Part shown: piece by piece, positions 10,780 through 24,900 of the stretch
Layout of the letters: every line of letters starts with the position of its first letter
Numbering within the stretch: the stretch's first letter is position 1
Origin: Amyelois transitella
Lineage: Eukaryota > Arthropoda > Insecta > Lepidoptera > Pyralidae
Direction: 5' to 3'
Assembly (NCBI RefSeq): GCF_032362555.1
Contig: NC_083531.1
Location: 1,054,001 to 1,118,000, forward strand
Length of the DNA: 64,000 bases
Position numbers and translations under genes: made by a program
Notes under the pieces: generated by a model
The model's database searches: none
What the model was told of the DNA's origin: nothing
What the model saw: only the letters and a program-made list of their open reading frames with translations

Positions 10780-13700
10780 AAAATTTATTTTTCTTATGTC
10801 TTATGTGATTACTTTCGTTATTCTCCCAGCCCTTTATAATTAGACCACTCGATATATTTCGACCCATTTTATATGTCGTAGAAGCCGAATAAGGGAGAGG
10901 CTTTTTTGAGCTTGCTACCAACGTGAGTGGTTTAGACATACTTGTTTCCAGAGTTTAAAGTAAACAGACAAACATACAAGCAAGTCGCGTAGTGTCTTCT
11001 TTAGAGTTGTATACAATATTAAGAATTATGCTATAAAGCATTCACAATGTAAAAAATTCATAGTTACAGATTTCTAGCTCATTCTCATTGGGATTCTTAT
11101 AGGCGATGGGCTAGCAACCTGTCACTATTAGAATATGAATTCCATCATTAAACTATACAGCTGAATATACATTTTGTAGTCTTTTTAAGACTGTGGGCTC
11201 AGTTAACGCCGCAAGATATATACGTGACTATACATATGTATGTATTCTACCGCCAATTTTCCAGGTAGCGCCTGTTATTAATTGGAACATGTAAAAGCAT
11301 AATTTATTTAAGTGAAAAAATAAAAGCTATTCTTTTTTTATATTTTTTTTTCAGTAAATGCATGCAGCCAGCTGACGAAGACGTTAAGGTGCGTTCTGAC
11401 ACTAGAGTTACGTTCCACTTGATCTGACAGCTGTCTATAGTACATTCGAAACTGATACATAACCACAGATTTACTATTTTTATGAGCTACAGCACAGTTT
11501 GCCCGCGCGAATTAGGCGCCATCTTGCATGCAAGTTTATTTATACATATATTTCGGTGTTTTTTTTCTGTTGAATTTTTTAAAATTAATTTACATATTCC
11601 TTGTTCTATGTCCATTATAATTCAGTTATTCAGCGGTGTTATGTTTCGGACTCCGATTCAAATGATCTATAAATGCTTGGTTACTGAGTTATTTTTAAGT
11701 GAAACAAAATGTGATCATTGCGCCTGATATTACAAATTTTGAACGTATCTAAAGTGAATTGTTACTCTTTAAAACATTTTTATAAGCCATCAATATTAAT
11801 AAGTCTCTGTTAGATGCAAAAATTGTTAAAATAAATTGCTCCGTATTTTTATCTGTTAATAGATATTTTTGTTATGGACATTGTGTAACGATCAATATAT
11901 TTTATCGATATCGGCAGTTCGGCTGTCGATAGATATGCTCGGTAACAAAAGTGTTTTGTTCACAATGATATACATATTTTTATTTTATATAATTTATCCA
12001 ATTTATTCTAGCATTGAAACAAAACCTTATGAATAGAAAAATGCCTTCATATTTCTAGTAGTGTGCCGTTCTCGGGAATATATCCAATTTAATACACTCA
12101 ATATAAAACAGTTAATGGAAAATTTTAATTTTTACCACATCACAATTAGTAATATTTTTATCACAATAAAATTGTCAGGTACCGTTATTATTAGCACTCC
12201 TCAATATCACAAACACTGTATGAAATACAATGAAAACTGTATTTGTTCTCTGACAATGTCGATTTGAGAAAGGCACATCACTAGTTAAAACTTATAATAT
12301 TTACTAAACAGATGTTTTTACAAGTTTCATATACTCTTTACAACTAACTAACATATACATTATAAATAGTGTACTAAAATGTTCTTCCATACAGATCTAG
12401 TTTTATTATGCACATTTTAATAGGTTTATTTTTAAAAATCTTGAATTTTTTTTGTATATATGAATGATATAACAATATTATGAAAGATTATGTTTATTTG
12501 CATTGTGTGATTTTAATTAAGTTATTAAATAATTTGAAGTTTTAAAGATTATTCTACTATTGTTTTGGTAATTTTAACGAAAAACCACACTGAAAATTTC
12601 TGAAAATATGTACAGAAGGGGACACACTTTCCACAGAAATTTAATGGGCGAATCTAATCTTAATCAATTGATATTGTATAGTTTTTGATCCAAAATATTT
12701 TAAATATCGTTTATGATATTAAATGCTTGTGCAATACAAAGTTTTTAGCGAAAATCAAGTTAAACTTGTCCAAGTCAAAAGCCCAGAAAGTCCATAGACA
12801 TCCAAAATGAATATGCAATATGATTTTGTCAAATTGTTTAAATTGTTTCTGACGTGTCGATCAAAAATAAAACTAAATATCTTTGTGTATTTTTATCTGT
12901 AAGCAGTTTTATGCCACTTTTTGGAATAGTATATACAATTCTGGCTGCGTCCTGGACTATTACATTAAAAGAATGCAATTAAAAATAATAATATCCAAAG
13001 TTTTTTCACAAAAAAGATCGACATTGTATTTGCATGAATTTATCGATATTTGTTGATGAGCAACACTAGCGTTACTCACCATTGGTACCATTTATTACAT
13101 CTTGCCTCTCGCTTGGTATTCTTGGGAGTGACTTTTTAAAGAACCGCTGTGTATGTTAATTTTTGTATTATTCGGTGATTTAGTAATCAAGAAATTTTTG
13201 GGCAATTATTTGAAAAAAAAAAGTGTTATTTTTGGTTAAACCATGTGTGTTCTTATTTATTTTACAACTTCAATTTCGATCTCTGTACAAGGGTATGTAA
13301 GAAATAAAGACTAATTCTGCCAACGATTTTTTTTTACTAAATAAGAACTTTTTTAATGTCAATTGTACATTATATATAAAAACAAAATCATAGAATGGTT
13401 TCTAAAGACGTGAATTGACTGTAATATAATTTTAGCCATACAGAATCATGATTTTAGAATCAGTTGTTTTGTGTCCGTACTTTTTGCGAAATTGTTTAAT
13501 TTGATGTTAGTTTTTATTGCGAAGTAACCATGCCATAATATTGTAACGTTACGATCGAGTGGAACGAACTGTTCTTTTTTTTTACTTTTTAATTATTTTC
13601 TAGTGTATTTTTTAACATCTCGTCTATAGCTACGTCTCGTTGAACAATGAAATAATATTAAAGTAAATCGTTTTTAAAATTTTAATAAATGAAGTAATTT

Positions 13701-15778
13701 TTTATTTGATGACGTGTTTCATTTGGAGAATTTCGATTCCGCCCGTGTGAGATGCACCCTATATCCTTCCCAGTACTCCGATTGGTTTAGTGGTTTTTAC
13801 GTGGAAGCCGGACAAACAAACACACTTTTACGTTTATTATATTAGTATAGACTAGCTGTTGCGCGCGACTTTGTCTGCCGTAAATCATATCATTGTCACT
13901 TTAGTTCAAAAGTTAACAAAAAAAGGGATGAAGGGAGATTATTTTTGTAAAGGTAACGGTTTTAAAATTAGCCTAACACATCTTAGAAAGCCTCATTCGA
14001 ATCGGAGCAATACTTTTCGCGTGTTGCGATTTTGTAACGTACAGACTGAAATTATAAAAATCACATTTTTCCGGTTCCCAACACCAATAAAAAAAGAAAA
14101 GGATCACTCCATCTCATTTCCATGGATTTCGTAAAAGGCTACTAAGAAATAGGCTTATAAACTTGGGATTCTTCTTTCAGGCATTGGGGTAGCAACCTGT
14201 TGTTAATTGTATCCAGCTGAACGTGGCCTATCAGTCTTTTCAAGACTTGCTCTGTCTACTCCGCAAGGGATATAGACGTAATTATATGTATGTAAATGCA
14301 CTCTCTTAGTAAGTAGGCAGATTTTTTTAAGTCACTTTAAAGTACAAATATCGGTTATTTACAATGATAATATACATAAGTAAGGATTTTTGTCCCTAAA
14401 GTCCCTACTATAAAACCAAATTCTACTCTGAGTTATGTATATTCGTTTGAGCGCTAACCAATACCCACCCTGAGCTCCTCTCTAGACGTCAGTAACGCCA
14501 GGAGGAAGGAACATTTGTAATCTCTGGCAAAATTTCAACGAAGTTCGGATATATCCGAAAGGGTAAATATGAACATCTGAAGTTATGAAATATTTTTTTT
14601 TTATAAATAAACACAAGATAATATTTAAAATTGTGTAAAATTAACTTGCAGTACATAAACATTGTAAGCATGAAATGTTCACGATCAACAGGTGTAGTCA
14701 TTTTCTTCTGACAAAGTATTGGAGCTCAAGTAGTTATGTCATGCACACTAAACTGTTTAAACTGATGGCGGCAAGGAAGCAAAAAAAAAACGCAATTTTG
14801 ATGTATGGAGAAAACATTATCTTTCGTTTTAAGCACATTATTTTATATAATTATGTTTAGTATTTATAGTTCCGCATTTACAAAACTTACCAGCGCATTA
14901 TTTTTAAATATATTTAACCAATAAAACAAGCTTCTTATTCGCTTATAAAATATTTATTATCTATAATGTGAAAAATATTAGACACATTTTATATGTAGTA
15001 AATAACTTCATTACGAAAATTATGATACTATACAATAAATATGTCTTAGTAGATGTATCTAAGAAGATACTTTTATGTTTGGAGCACTCACAGTTGAAAC
15101 ATTTCTTATAAAATCAAATGATGAAAATCTTATCTATCTAGTATTTATTGTGTACCCAAAACATAGTATTTAGGTAATATATTATAGTTACATATAAATA
15201 CATGAATACTATATTCTATTACGCTTGTAACTTTTGCCGCGATTCCGTATACATATCTGAATTCTACAGATACAGAATCTTTTTTGTTTTCGTTTAGACT
15301 TTGTAATAATATAATATTATTTTATTTAATTTAAACATAATGCACGTAAAATGTAATATTAGGGAAGAATACATATTAATAATAAAAAAAAATAAAGGAA
15401 AAAAACATAGGCGTACAAGTACTGCAACGTATATATAATGTGTAAGGTAAAAAATCAGAAGGTATGTATACAAACTTACTTTCCATTTTATAATATTAGT
15501 TGGTGTAAGGATAAACAATATAAAATTTTTACAGATTATTAATCACTAGTTTGTGCGCGGGGCTTCGCTCCCGTGGGATTTTCCAGAAAAATAGTCATAT
15601 TCTACTTCAGGGTCAATTCTATGTCTGGACCAAATTTCATAAATCTCGGTCCATCATCAAATTACATAGGTACATACTATATTAAATATAATATTTATAA
15701 ACATTTTATGATATGTTTTTTTTTTTAAATTAATTCTGACCAAAACACATCATATTTTTTTTATTTTCTTTTTAACTT
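10780..15778. other. AT-rich intergenic DNA with scattered repeat remnants
   Basis: I see no supportable gene in these 5 kb; all open frames are short and AT-rich. Family-A remnants lie at about 11095-11240 and 14085-14310 (GGGATATAGACGTAATTATATGTATG). Part of another element family is near 15546-15640 (GCGCGGGGCTTCGCTCCC). Unspliced 3' UTR or a non-coding transcript cannot be excluded. Confidence 0.5.
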
Positions 15779-15784
15779 TTTATT
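15779..15784 (-). terminator. Poly(A) signal of the sericin-like gene
   Basis: AATAAA on the minus strand, about 18 bp after the TAG stop at 15802-15804. It implies a very short 3' UTR. Further AT-rich hexamers lie just beyond. Confidence 0.55.
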
Positions 15785-15801
15785 TTACTCGATGTACAGG
15801 A

Positions 15802-15956
15802 CTAGGTGGTAGTTATTTCGGCTGGCAAGTCCTTCATTGGCACAAGTTTTGGCGCGCTGTCACTTTGACAGGTGCAGAAGCAGTTCTTCTGCTTGGGCCC
15901 GTTCGGTAAAATCAGGATCTTCAAATTCATGTTGGTTTCTAAAGCGTGCATGATTT
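15802..15956 (-). CDS. Sericin-like gene exon 25: C-terminal tail with CFCTC motif
   Basis: 155 bp after acceptor TTTCAG, phase 1, ending TAG at 15802-15804. It encodes about 50 non-repetitive residues ending in the block NCFCTCQSDSAPKLVPMKDL and a few more. These three closely spaced cysteines are the only ones near the C terminus. Short C-terminal CxCxC-type motifs are known from moth sericin-like proteins and probably make disulphides. Phase agreement with exon 24 supports the junction. Confidence 0.75.
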
Positions 15957-18900
15957 CTGAAACAAATATAAATAATAGTGTAGCTAAGAAATGAGTACCT
16001 AATTGGGATTTTTAATTTGATTGTACATTTCTCTTCCTGACATTGTAGTCCCGGTAACATCCTCACCTCTTCGAAGAGGAGCCCGGGATGCGCCTTTGTC
16101 CATGGATCTTAGATAGGTGACTCAGGTTTTTACACGAAGCTTACCTCGTTTTCCTTGCTGAATAGCCAATTTGCCTCCCACTCCTGGTTTGGTCGGTGGT
16201 GTAGTGATACTTTGTATTTCATTGTGGGACTCAGCTTCGCTTCGTGATTCGGCTTCGCTTCGTGATTCGGCTTCTCTTCGGTAATCAGCTTCGCTTCGTG
16301 ATGCAGAGGCACTCGTAGAAGCTGCCTCGCTATGAGATTTCGCTTCGCTCTTAGATTCGGCCTCTCTTCGCGACTCTGAAGATGTCTTAGAAGCTTCGTC
16401 CTTTCGAGACTTAGCTTCGCTTCGTGCTTCAGCCTCGCTTCGTGATTCAGAGATACTCGTAGAGGCTGCTTCTTTTCGAGACTCAGCTTCGCTTTGTGAT
16501 TCAGAGGCACTCGTAGAGGCTGCTTCCCGTCGAGACTCAGCTTCGGTTCGTGATACGTCCTCGCGTCGTGATTCAGCTTCGCTTCGCGATTCAGAGGCAC
16601 TCTTTGACTCTGCTTCTCTTCGAGATTCAGCTTCGCTTCGTGATACAGAGGCACTCGTAGAAGCTGCCTCGCTAGAAGATTTCGCTTCGCTCTTAGATTC
16701 GGCCTTGCTTCGAGACTCTGAAGCACTCTTAGAGGCTGTTTCCCCGCGAGACTTAGCTTCGCTTTGTGATTTGGCTTCGCTTCGTGATTCGGCTTCACTT
16801 CGCGATTCAGAGGCACTCTTGGAGGCTGCTTCCCTTCGAGACTCAGCTTCACTTCGTGCTACTGCCCCGCTTTGAGAATCAGAGGAACTTCTAGAGGCTG
16901 CTTCACTTCGAGATTCAGCTTCGCTTCGTGATTCGGCTTCACTTCGCGATTCAGAGGCACTCGTAGACTCGCCTTCGCTTCGTGATACTGAGTCACGCTT
17001 TGTCTCTGCTTCTCTTCGAGATTCAGCTTCGCTTCGTGATGCAGAGGCACTTGTAGAAGCTGCCTTGCTATGAGCTTTCGCTTCGCTCTTAGATTCGACC
17101 TCGCTTCGAGACTCTGAAGCACTCTTAGAGGCTGCTTCCCTGCGAGACTCAGCTTCGCTTCGTGATTTGGCCTCGCTTCGTGATTCGGTTTCACTTCGCG
17201 ATTCAGAGGCACTCGTAGACTCGCCTTCGCTTCGTGATTCAGAGGCACTCTTGGAGGCTGCTTCCCTTTGAGACTCAGCTTCGCTTCGAGCTTCGGCTTC
17301 GCTTTGTGACTCTGAGGCGCTTTTGGAAGCTGTTTCGCTTCGAGTTTCCTCTTCGCTCTTAGATTCAGCTAAGCTTCGTGATTCGGAAGAACTCTTTGAC
17401 CCAGCTGTCCTGCGAGACTCAGCTTCGCTTCGTGATTCAGAGGCACTCTTGGAGGCTGCTTCCCTTTGAGACTCAGCTTCGCTTCGAGCTTCGGCTTCGT
17501 TTTGTGATCCTGAGGCGCTCTTGGAGGCTGCTTCGCTTCGAGTTTCCTTTTCGCTCTTAGATTCGGCCACGCTTTGTGATTCCGAAGAACTTCCAGAGGC
17601 TGCTTCCCTTCGAGTCTCAGCTTCGCTTCGGGCTTCAGCTTCGCTTCGTGATTTTGAAGAACTCTTCGACTCAGCTACCCTGCGAGACTCAGCTTCGCTT
17701 TGTGATTCGGAAGAACTCTTTGACTCAGCTTCTCTGCGAGACTCAGCTTCGCTTCGTGATTCAGAGGTACTCGAAGAGGCTTCTTCCCTTCGAGACTCAG
17801 CTTCGCTTCGTACTTCAGCTTCACTTCGGGCTTCGGCTTCGCTTCGTGATTCAGAAGTACTCGAAGAGGCTGCTTCTTTTCGAGACTCAGCTTCGCTTCG
17901 GGCTTCAGCTTCGCTTCGTGATTTTGAAGAACTCTTCGACTCAGCTACCCTGCGAGACTCAGCTTCGCTTCGTGATTCGGAAGAACTCTTTGACTCAGCT
18001 TCCCTGCGAGACTCAGCTTCGCTTCGTGATTCAGAGGTACTCGAAGAGGCTTCTTCCCTTTGAGACTCAGCTTCGCTTCGTGCTTCGGCTTCGCTTCGGG
18101 CTTCGGCTTTGCTTCGTGATTCTGAAGAACTCTTTGACTCAGCTTCCCTGCGAGACTCAGCTTCGCTTCGTGATTCAGAGGTACTCGAAGAGGCTGCTTC
18201 TCTTCGAGACTCAGCTTCGCTTCGGGCTTCAGCTTCGCTTCGTGATTTTGAAGAACTCTTCGACTCGGCTACCCTGCGAGACTCAGCTTCGCTTCGTGAT
18301 TCGGAAGAACTCTTTGACTCAGCTTCCCCGCGAGACTCAGCTTCGCTTCGTGACTCAGAGGTATTCGAAGAGGCTTCTTCCCTTCGAGACTCAGCTTCGC
18401 TTCGTGCTTCGGCTTCGTTTCGGGCTTCGGCTTCGCTTCGTGATTCGGAAGAACTCTTTGACTCAGCTTCCCCGCGAGACTCAGCTTCGCTTCGTGATTC
18501 AGAGGTATTCGAAGAGGCTTCTTCCCTTCGAGACTCAGCTTCGCTTCGTGCTTCGGCTTCGTTTCGGGCTTCGGCTTTGCTTCGTGATTCTGAAGAACTC
18601 TTTGACTCAGCTTCCCTGCGAGACTCAGCTTCGCTTCGTGATTCAGAGGCACTCTTGGAGGCTGCTTCCCTTCGAGACTCAGCTTCGCTTCGAGCTTCGG
18701 CTTCGCTTTGTGACTCTGAGGCGCTCTTGGAGGCTGTTTCGCTTCGAGTTTCCTCTTCGCTCTTAGATTCAGCTAAGCTTCGTGATTCGGAAGTACTCTT
18801 TGACCCAGCTGCCCTGCGAGACTCAGCTTCGCTTCGTGATTTAGAGGCACTCTTGGAGGCTGCTTCACTGCGAGACTCAGCTTCGCTTCGTGATTCGGAA

Positions 18901-21900
18901 GAACTCTTTGACTCAGCTTCCCTACGAGACTCAGCTTCGCTTCGTGCTTCGGCTTCGCTTCGGGCTTCGGCTTCGCTTCGTGATTCTGAAGAACCCTTTG
19001 ACTCAGCTTCCCTATGAGACTCAGCTTCGCTTCGTGATTCAGCTTCGCTTCGTGATTTTGAAGAACTCTTCGACTCAGCTACCCTGCGAGACTCAGCTTC
19101 GCTTTGTGATTCGGAAGAACTCTTTGACTCAGCTTCTCTGTGAGACTCAGCTTCGCTTCGTGCTTCGGCTTCACTTCGGGCTTCAGCTTCGCTTAGTGAT
19201 TCTGAAGAACTCTTTGACTCAGCTACCCTGCGAGACTCAGCTTCGCTTCGTGATTCAGAGGCACTCTTGGAGGCTGCTTCCCTTCGAGACTCAGCTTCGC
19301 TTCGGGCTTCAGCTTCGCTTCGTGATTTTGAAGAACTCTTCGACTCAGCTACCCTGCGAGACTCAGCTTCGCTTCGTGATTCGGAAGAACTCTTTGACTC
19401 AGCTTCCCTTCGAGACTCAGCTTCGCTTCGTGATTCAGAGGTACTCGAAGAGGCCGCTTCCCTTCGAGACTCAGCTTCGCTTCGGGCTTCAGCTTCGCTT
19501 CGTGATTTTGAAGAACTCTTCGACTCAGCTACCCTGCGAGACTCAGCTTCGCTTCGTGCTTCTGCTCCGCTTCGTGCTTCAGCTTCACTTCGGGCTTCAG
19601 CTTCGCTTCGTGATTCTGAAGAACTCTTTGACTCAGCTACCCTGCGAGACTCTGCTTCGCTTCGTGATTCGGAAGAACTCTTTGACCCAGCTTCCCTACG
19701 AGACTCAGCTTCGCTTCGTGATTCAGAGGCACTCTTGGAGGCTGCTTCCCTTAGAGACTCAGCTACCCTGCGAGACTCAGCTTCGCTTCGTGATTCGGAA
19801 GAACTCTTTGACTCAGCTTCCGTTCGAGACTCAGCTTCGCTTCGTGCTTCGGCTTCGCTTCGGGCTTCGGCTTCGCTTCGTGATTCTGAAGAACCCTTTG
19901 ACTCAGCTTCCCTATGAGACTCAGCTTCGCTTCGTGATTCAGAGGTACTCGAAGAGGCCGCTTCCCTTCGAGACTCAGCTTCGCTTCGGGCTTCAGCTTC
20001 GCTTCGTGATTTTGAAGAACTCTTCGACTCAGCTACCCTGCGAGACTCAGCTTCGCTTCGTGCTTCTGCTTCGCTTCGGGCTTCAGCTTCGCTTCGTGAT
20101 TCTGAAGAACTCTTCGACTCAACTACCCTGCGAGACTCTGCTTCGCTTCGTGATTCGGAAGAACTCTTTAACTCAGCTTCCCTGCGAGACTCAGCTTCGC
20201 TTCGTGATTCAGAGGTACTCGAAGAGGCTTCTTCCCTTCGAGACTCAGCTTCGCTTCGTGCTTCGGTTTCGGCTTTGCTTCGTGATTCTGAAGAACTCTT
20301 TGACTCAGCTTCCCTGCGAGACTCAGCTTCGCTTCGTGATTCAGAGGTACTCGAAGAGGCTGCTTCCCTTTGAGACTCTGCTTCGCTTCGTGATTCAGAG
20401 GCACTCTTTGACTCAGCTTCGCTTCGTGCTTCGGCTTCGCTTCGGGCTTCGGCTTTGCTTCGTGATTCTGAAGAACTCTTTGACTCAGCTTCCCTGCGAG
20501 ACTCAGCTTCGCTTCGTGATTCAGAGGTACTCGAAGAGGCTTCTTCCCTTCGAGACTCAGCTTCGCTTCGTGCTTCGGCTTCGCTTCGTGATTCTGAAGA
20601 ACTCTTTGACTCAGCTACCCTGCGAGACTCTGCTTCGCTTCGTGATTCAGAGGTACTCGAAGAGGCTTCTTCCCTTCGAGACTCAGCTTCGCTTCGTGCT
20701 TCGGTTTCGGCTTTGCTTCGTGATTCTGAAGAACTCTTTGACTCAGCTTCCCTGCGAGACTCAGCTTCGCTTCGTGTTTCAGAGGTCCTCGAAGAGGCTG
20801 CTTCCTTTCGAGACTCAGCTTCGCTTCGTGATTCAGAGGCACTCTTGGAGGTTGCTTCCTTTCGAGACTCAGCTTCGCGTCGTGCTTCTGCCTCGCTTTG
20901 AGATTCAGAGGAACTTCTAGAGGCTGCCTCCCTTCGAGATTCAGCTGTGCTTCGAGACTCAGCTTCGCTTCGTGCTTCGGCTTCGCTTCGGGCTTCAGCT
21001 TCGCTTCGTGATTCTGAAGAACTCTTTGACTCAGCTACCCTGCGAGACTCTGCTTCGCTTCGTGATTCTGAAGAACTCTTTGACTCAGCTTCCCTGCGAG
21101 ACTCAGCTTCGCTTCGGGCTTCAGCTTCGCTTCGTGATTTTGAAGAACTCTTCGACTCAGCTACCCTGCGGGACTGAGCTTCGCTTCGTGATTCGGAAGA
21201 ACTATTTGACTCAGCTTCCCTGCGAGACTCAGCTTCGCTTCGTGATTCAGAGGTACTCGAAGAGGCTTCTTTCCTTTGAGATTCAGCTTCGCTTCGTGAT
21301 TCTGAAGAACTCTTTGTCTCAGCTTCCCTGCGAGACTCTGCTTCGCTTCGTGATTCGGAAGAACTCTTTGACTCAGCTTCCCTGCGAGACTCAGCTTCGC
21401 TACGTGATTCAGAGGTACTCGAAGAGGCTTCTTCCCTTCGAGACTCAGCTTCGCTTCGTGCTTCGGCTTCGCTTCGGGCTTCGGCTTTGCTTCGTGATTC
21501 TGAAGAATTCTTTGCCTCAGCTTCACTGCAAGACTCAGCTTCGCTTCGTGATTCAGAAGTACTCGAAGAGGCTGCTTCCCTTCGAGACTCAGCTTCGCTT
21601 CGTGACTCGGCCTCTCTTCGTGACTCGGCCTGGCTTCGTGATTCAGAGGCACTTCGAGACTCTCCTTCGCTTTGTGATTCAGACGCACTCTTTGACTCTG
21701 CTTCCCTTCGAGACTCAGCTTCGCGTCGTGCTTCTACCTCGCTTTGAGATTCAGAGGAACTTCTAGAGGCTGATTCCCTTCGAGATTCAGTTTCGCTTCG
21801 TGCTTCGGCTTCGCTTCGGGTTTCTACTTCGCTTCGTGATTCTGAAGAACTCTTTGTCTCAGCTTCCCTGCGAGACTCAGCTTCGCTTCGTGATTCAGAG

Positions 21901-24900
21901 GTACTCGAAGAGACTGCTTCCCTTCGAGACTCAGCTTCGCTTCGTGCTTCGGCTTCGCTTCGGGCTTCGACTTCGCTTCGGGCTTCGACTTCGCTTCGTG
22001 ATTTAGAAGAACTCTTCGACTCAGCTACCCTGCGAGACTCAGCTTCGCTTCGTGATTCAGAAGAACTCTTTGACTCTGTTTCCCTGCGAGATTCAGCTTC
22101 GCTTCGTGATTCAGAAGCACTCGTTGAGGCTGTTTTCTTTCGAGACTCGGCCTCGCTTCGTGTTTCGGCCTCACTTCGCGATTCTGAGGCGCTCTTATGG
22201 GCTGTTTCGCTTCGAGATTCCGCTTCGCTCTTAGATTCGGCCTCGCTTTGTGATTCTGAAACACTCTTAGATTCGACTTCGCTTCGTGACTCTGCTTCCT
22301 TAGCTTCGCTTCTAGATTCCGAAGTATTTGTAGATTCAGAGGCACTCTTGGACTCTGCTTCGCTTCGTGATTCTGTTTGTCTAAGAGATTCAGATTCAAA
22401 GTTGCTTTGACTTTGACTATGACTTTTTGATATTTGCTTTTCAATTTCAATACTTTGTGTTGCTTTTGAATGACTTGGTGAAGGTTCTACAGGAATTACT
22501 GGGTGACTTTGGCTAGGTCTGGGCTGACTTTGAATTGGTTGCAACGGTTGGCTTTGATCCGGTACTGGCTGCAAAGGTTGGCTTTGACCAGCTACTGGCT
22601 GTAAAGGTTGACTATGACCAGGTACTGGCTGTAAAGGTTGGCTTTGACCAGGTACTGGCTGTAAAGGTTGGCTTTGACCAGGTACTGGCTGTAAAGGTTG
22701 ACTTTGACCAGGTACTGGCTGTAAAGGTTGACTTTGACCAGGTACTGGCTGTAAAGGTTGGCTTTGACCAGGTACTGGCTGTAAAGGTTGACTTTGGCCA
22801 GGTCGTGGTTGCTGTGTCGGCTGTATTGGTCTCTGTCCTGGTGCAGGTCGCAAAGGCTGGCTTTGGCCATATAATGGTTGCTGGGCTGGTGCCAATGGTT
22901 GGCTTTGTGCTGGTTTAAATTGCTGAACTGGTTGCAATGGTTGATTTTGACCTTGCACTGCTTGTAATTGTTGGATTTGGCCTGGTCTCAATGGTTGTCC
23001 TGGTTGCAAAGGTTGGCTTTGTCCTGGCTGAATTGGTTGACTTACACTCGGTACTCGTTGCAAAGGCTGGCTCTGGCCTGGTCTTAGTTGTCCTGGTTGC
23101 AAAGGTTGTTGTAGTGGTTGCAAAGGTGGGCCAAGTCTTTGTTGTTCAAAGCTACTCTGTTGGCGACTTGATGAAGAAGCTTGACTAGCGCTAGAAGATT
23201 GTGAAGAAGACTGCGAAGTTTGTCCCTGAGAATATTGGCTTGAAGGTTGCAAAGGTTGTGAAACAATAGGCCGTTGTAGTTGAATTGGCTGTGAAACAAC
23301 AGGTCGTGGTTGAATTGGTTGTTGTGGTTGCAAAGGTTGTGAAACAACTGGCTGTTGCGGTTGAATTGGCTGTGAAACAACAGGCTGTGGTTGAATTGGT
23401 TGTTGTGGTTGCAAAGGCTGTGAAACAACTGGCTGTTGTGGTTGTATTGGCTGTGAAATAACGGGCTTTGGGTAAATTGGTTGCTGTGGTTGCTGAGGAG
23501 ACACAGGTCTCTGTTGTAAAGGTTGCGGTGGTTGAACTGGTTGTACAATTTGTGGTGGGATTGGTCGCTGTGTGCGCCCAGGTTGCAACGGGCGTTGGGG
23601 TTGAATTGGTTGCGATGGCACTGGTTGTACAATTTGTGGTTGCAAAGGTCTCTGTGGCGACACAATTTGAGGTTGCTGAGGCAATGGTTGTACTACTTGT
23701 GGTGTAGTCGGGTGTACAACTTGTGGTGAAACTGGTTGCGCAACTTGTGACTGCCCAAGCTGAGGCTTGCCAGTTAGATTTGTAGATTCTTTATTAGTTT
23801 TCCATGCATTTTGTGATTGGCTTGATTCAGATTGTGCTCTGGATTCAGATTGCGCTCTAGATTCAGATTGCGCTCTAGATTCAGATTGTGCTCTAGATTC
23901 AGATTGTGCTCTGGATTCGGATTGTGCTCTGGATTCAGATTGCGCTCTAGATTCAGATTGCGCTCTAGATTCAGATTGTGCTCTGGATTCGGATTGTGCT
24001 CTGGATTCAGATTGTGCTCTGGATTCAGATTGTGCTCTGGATTCAGATTGTGCTCTAGATTCAGATTGCACTCTGGATTCAGATTCTGATCGTCTTCTTT
24101 CAATCTCTGATTCCGTTTGCGAACTTGATGCGCTTTCTGATTCAGATTGTGTTCTGGATTCCGAGTGTTTTCTGGATTCAGATTCAGCCTCTAATCGTTT
24201 TTTTTCACTAGCTGATTCAGAACTAGCAGCACTTTGTGATTCTGAATGACTTTGTCTTTCTGATTTTGATTCAGATTGCAAACTTGATGCACTTTCTGAT
24301 TTGGTCTCTGTTTCAGATCGTTTCCTCTCATTTTCTGATTTCTCTGATTCAGATCGCGAAGTGGAAGTACTTTCTGATTTAGATTCAGCTTCTGAACGTT
24401 TTCTTTCATTCTCTAATTGAGCACTAGATTTACTCTCTGACCTAGACGCGGCTTCTGATTTCTCTGATTCAGATTTAGCACTGGATTCGGATTTAGACTC
24501 TGATTCTGAGTGATGTCTATCAATATCTGATTGAGCGCTAGATTCACTCTCTGATTTGGATTCAGCTTCTGATCGTTCTGATTCAGATCTAGAAGCACTT
24601 TCTGATCGGTCTGACTGCTGTGATTCTGACTGGGCACTGGAAGTACTTTCAGATCTTGACCTTTCAAGTTCTGATTTTGATTGGGCACTTGATTGTGACT
24701 GTGAAATAGAAGCACTTTCTGATTTCGATTGTGATTCTGAACGACGCCTTTCAGTTTTTGATTCAGATTGACTAGATTCAGATCTAGACTTTGATTCTGA
24801 ACGTTGTTTCTCACTCTCCAATTGAGCACTAAGAGCGCTTTCTGATTTAGACTGTGATTCTGAATGCTGTCTCACACTCTCCGATTGTGAACTAGAAGCG

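Noticed and set aside
16122..16144. Stop at 16122 as the end of the sericin-like protein
   Set aside because: It lies beyond a good donor; the spliced last exon keeps phase and adds a cysteine tail, stop and poly(A) signal.
17378..22006. Long plus-strand open frames (up to 676 aa) rich in LRDSASLRDSEE or RFVIQRYSKRLLP
   Set aside because: They are antisense or shifted readings of the Ser/Arg/Glu hexad array of exon 24; low-complexity repeats without stops leave several frames open.
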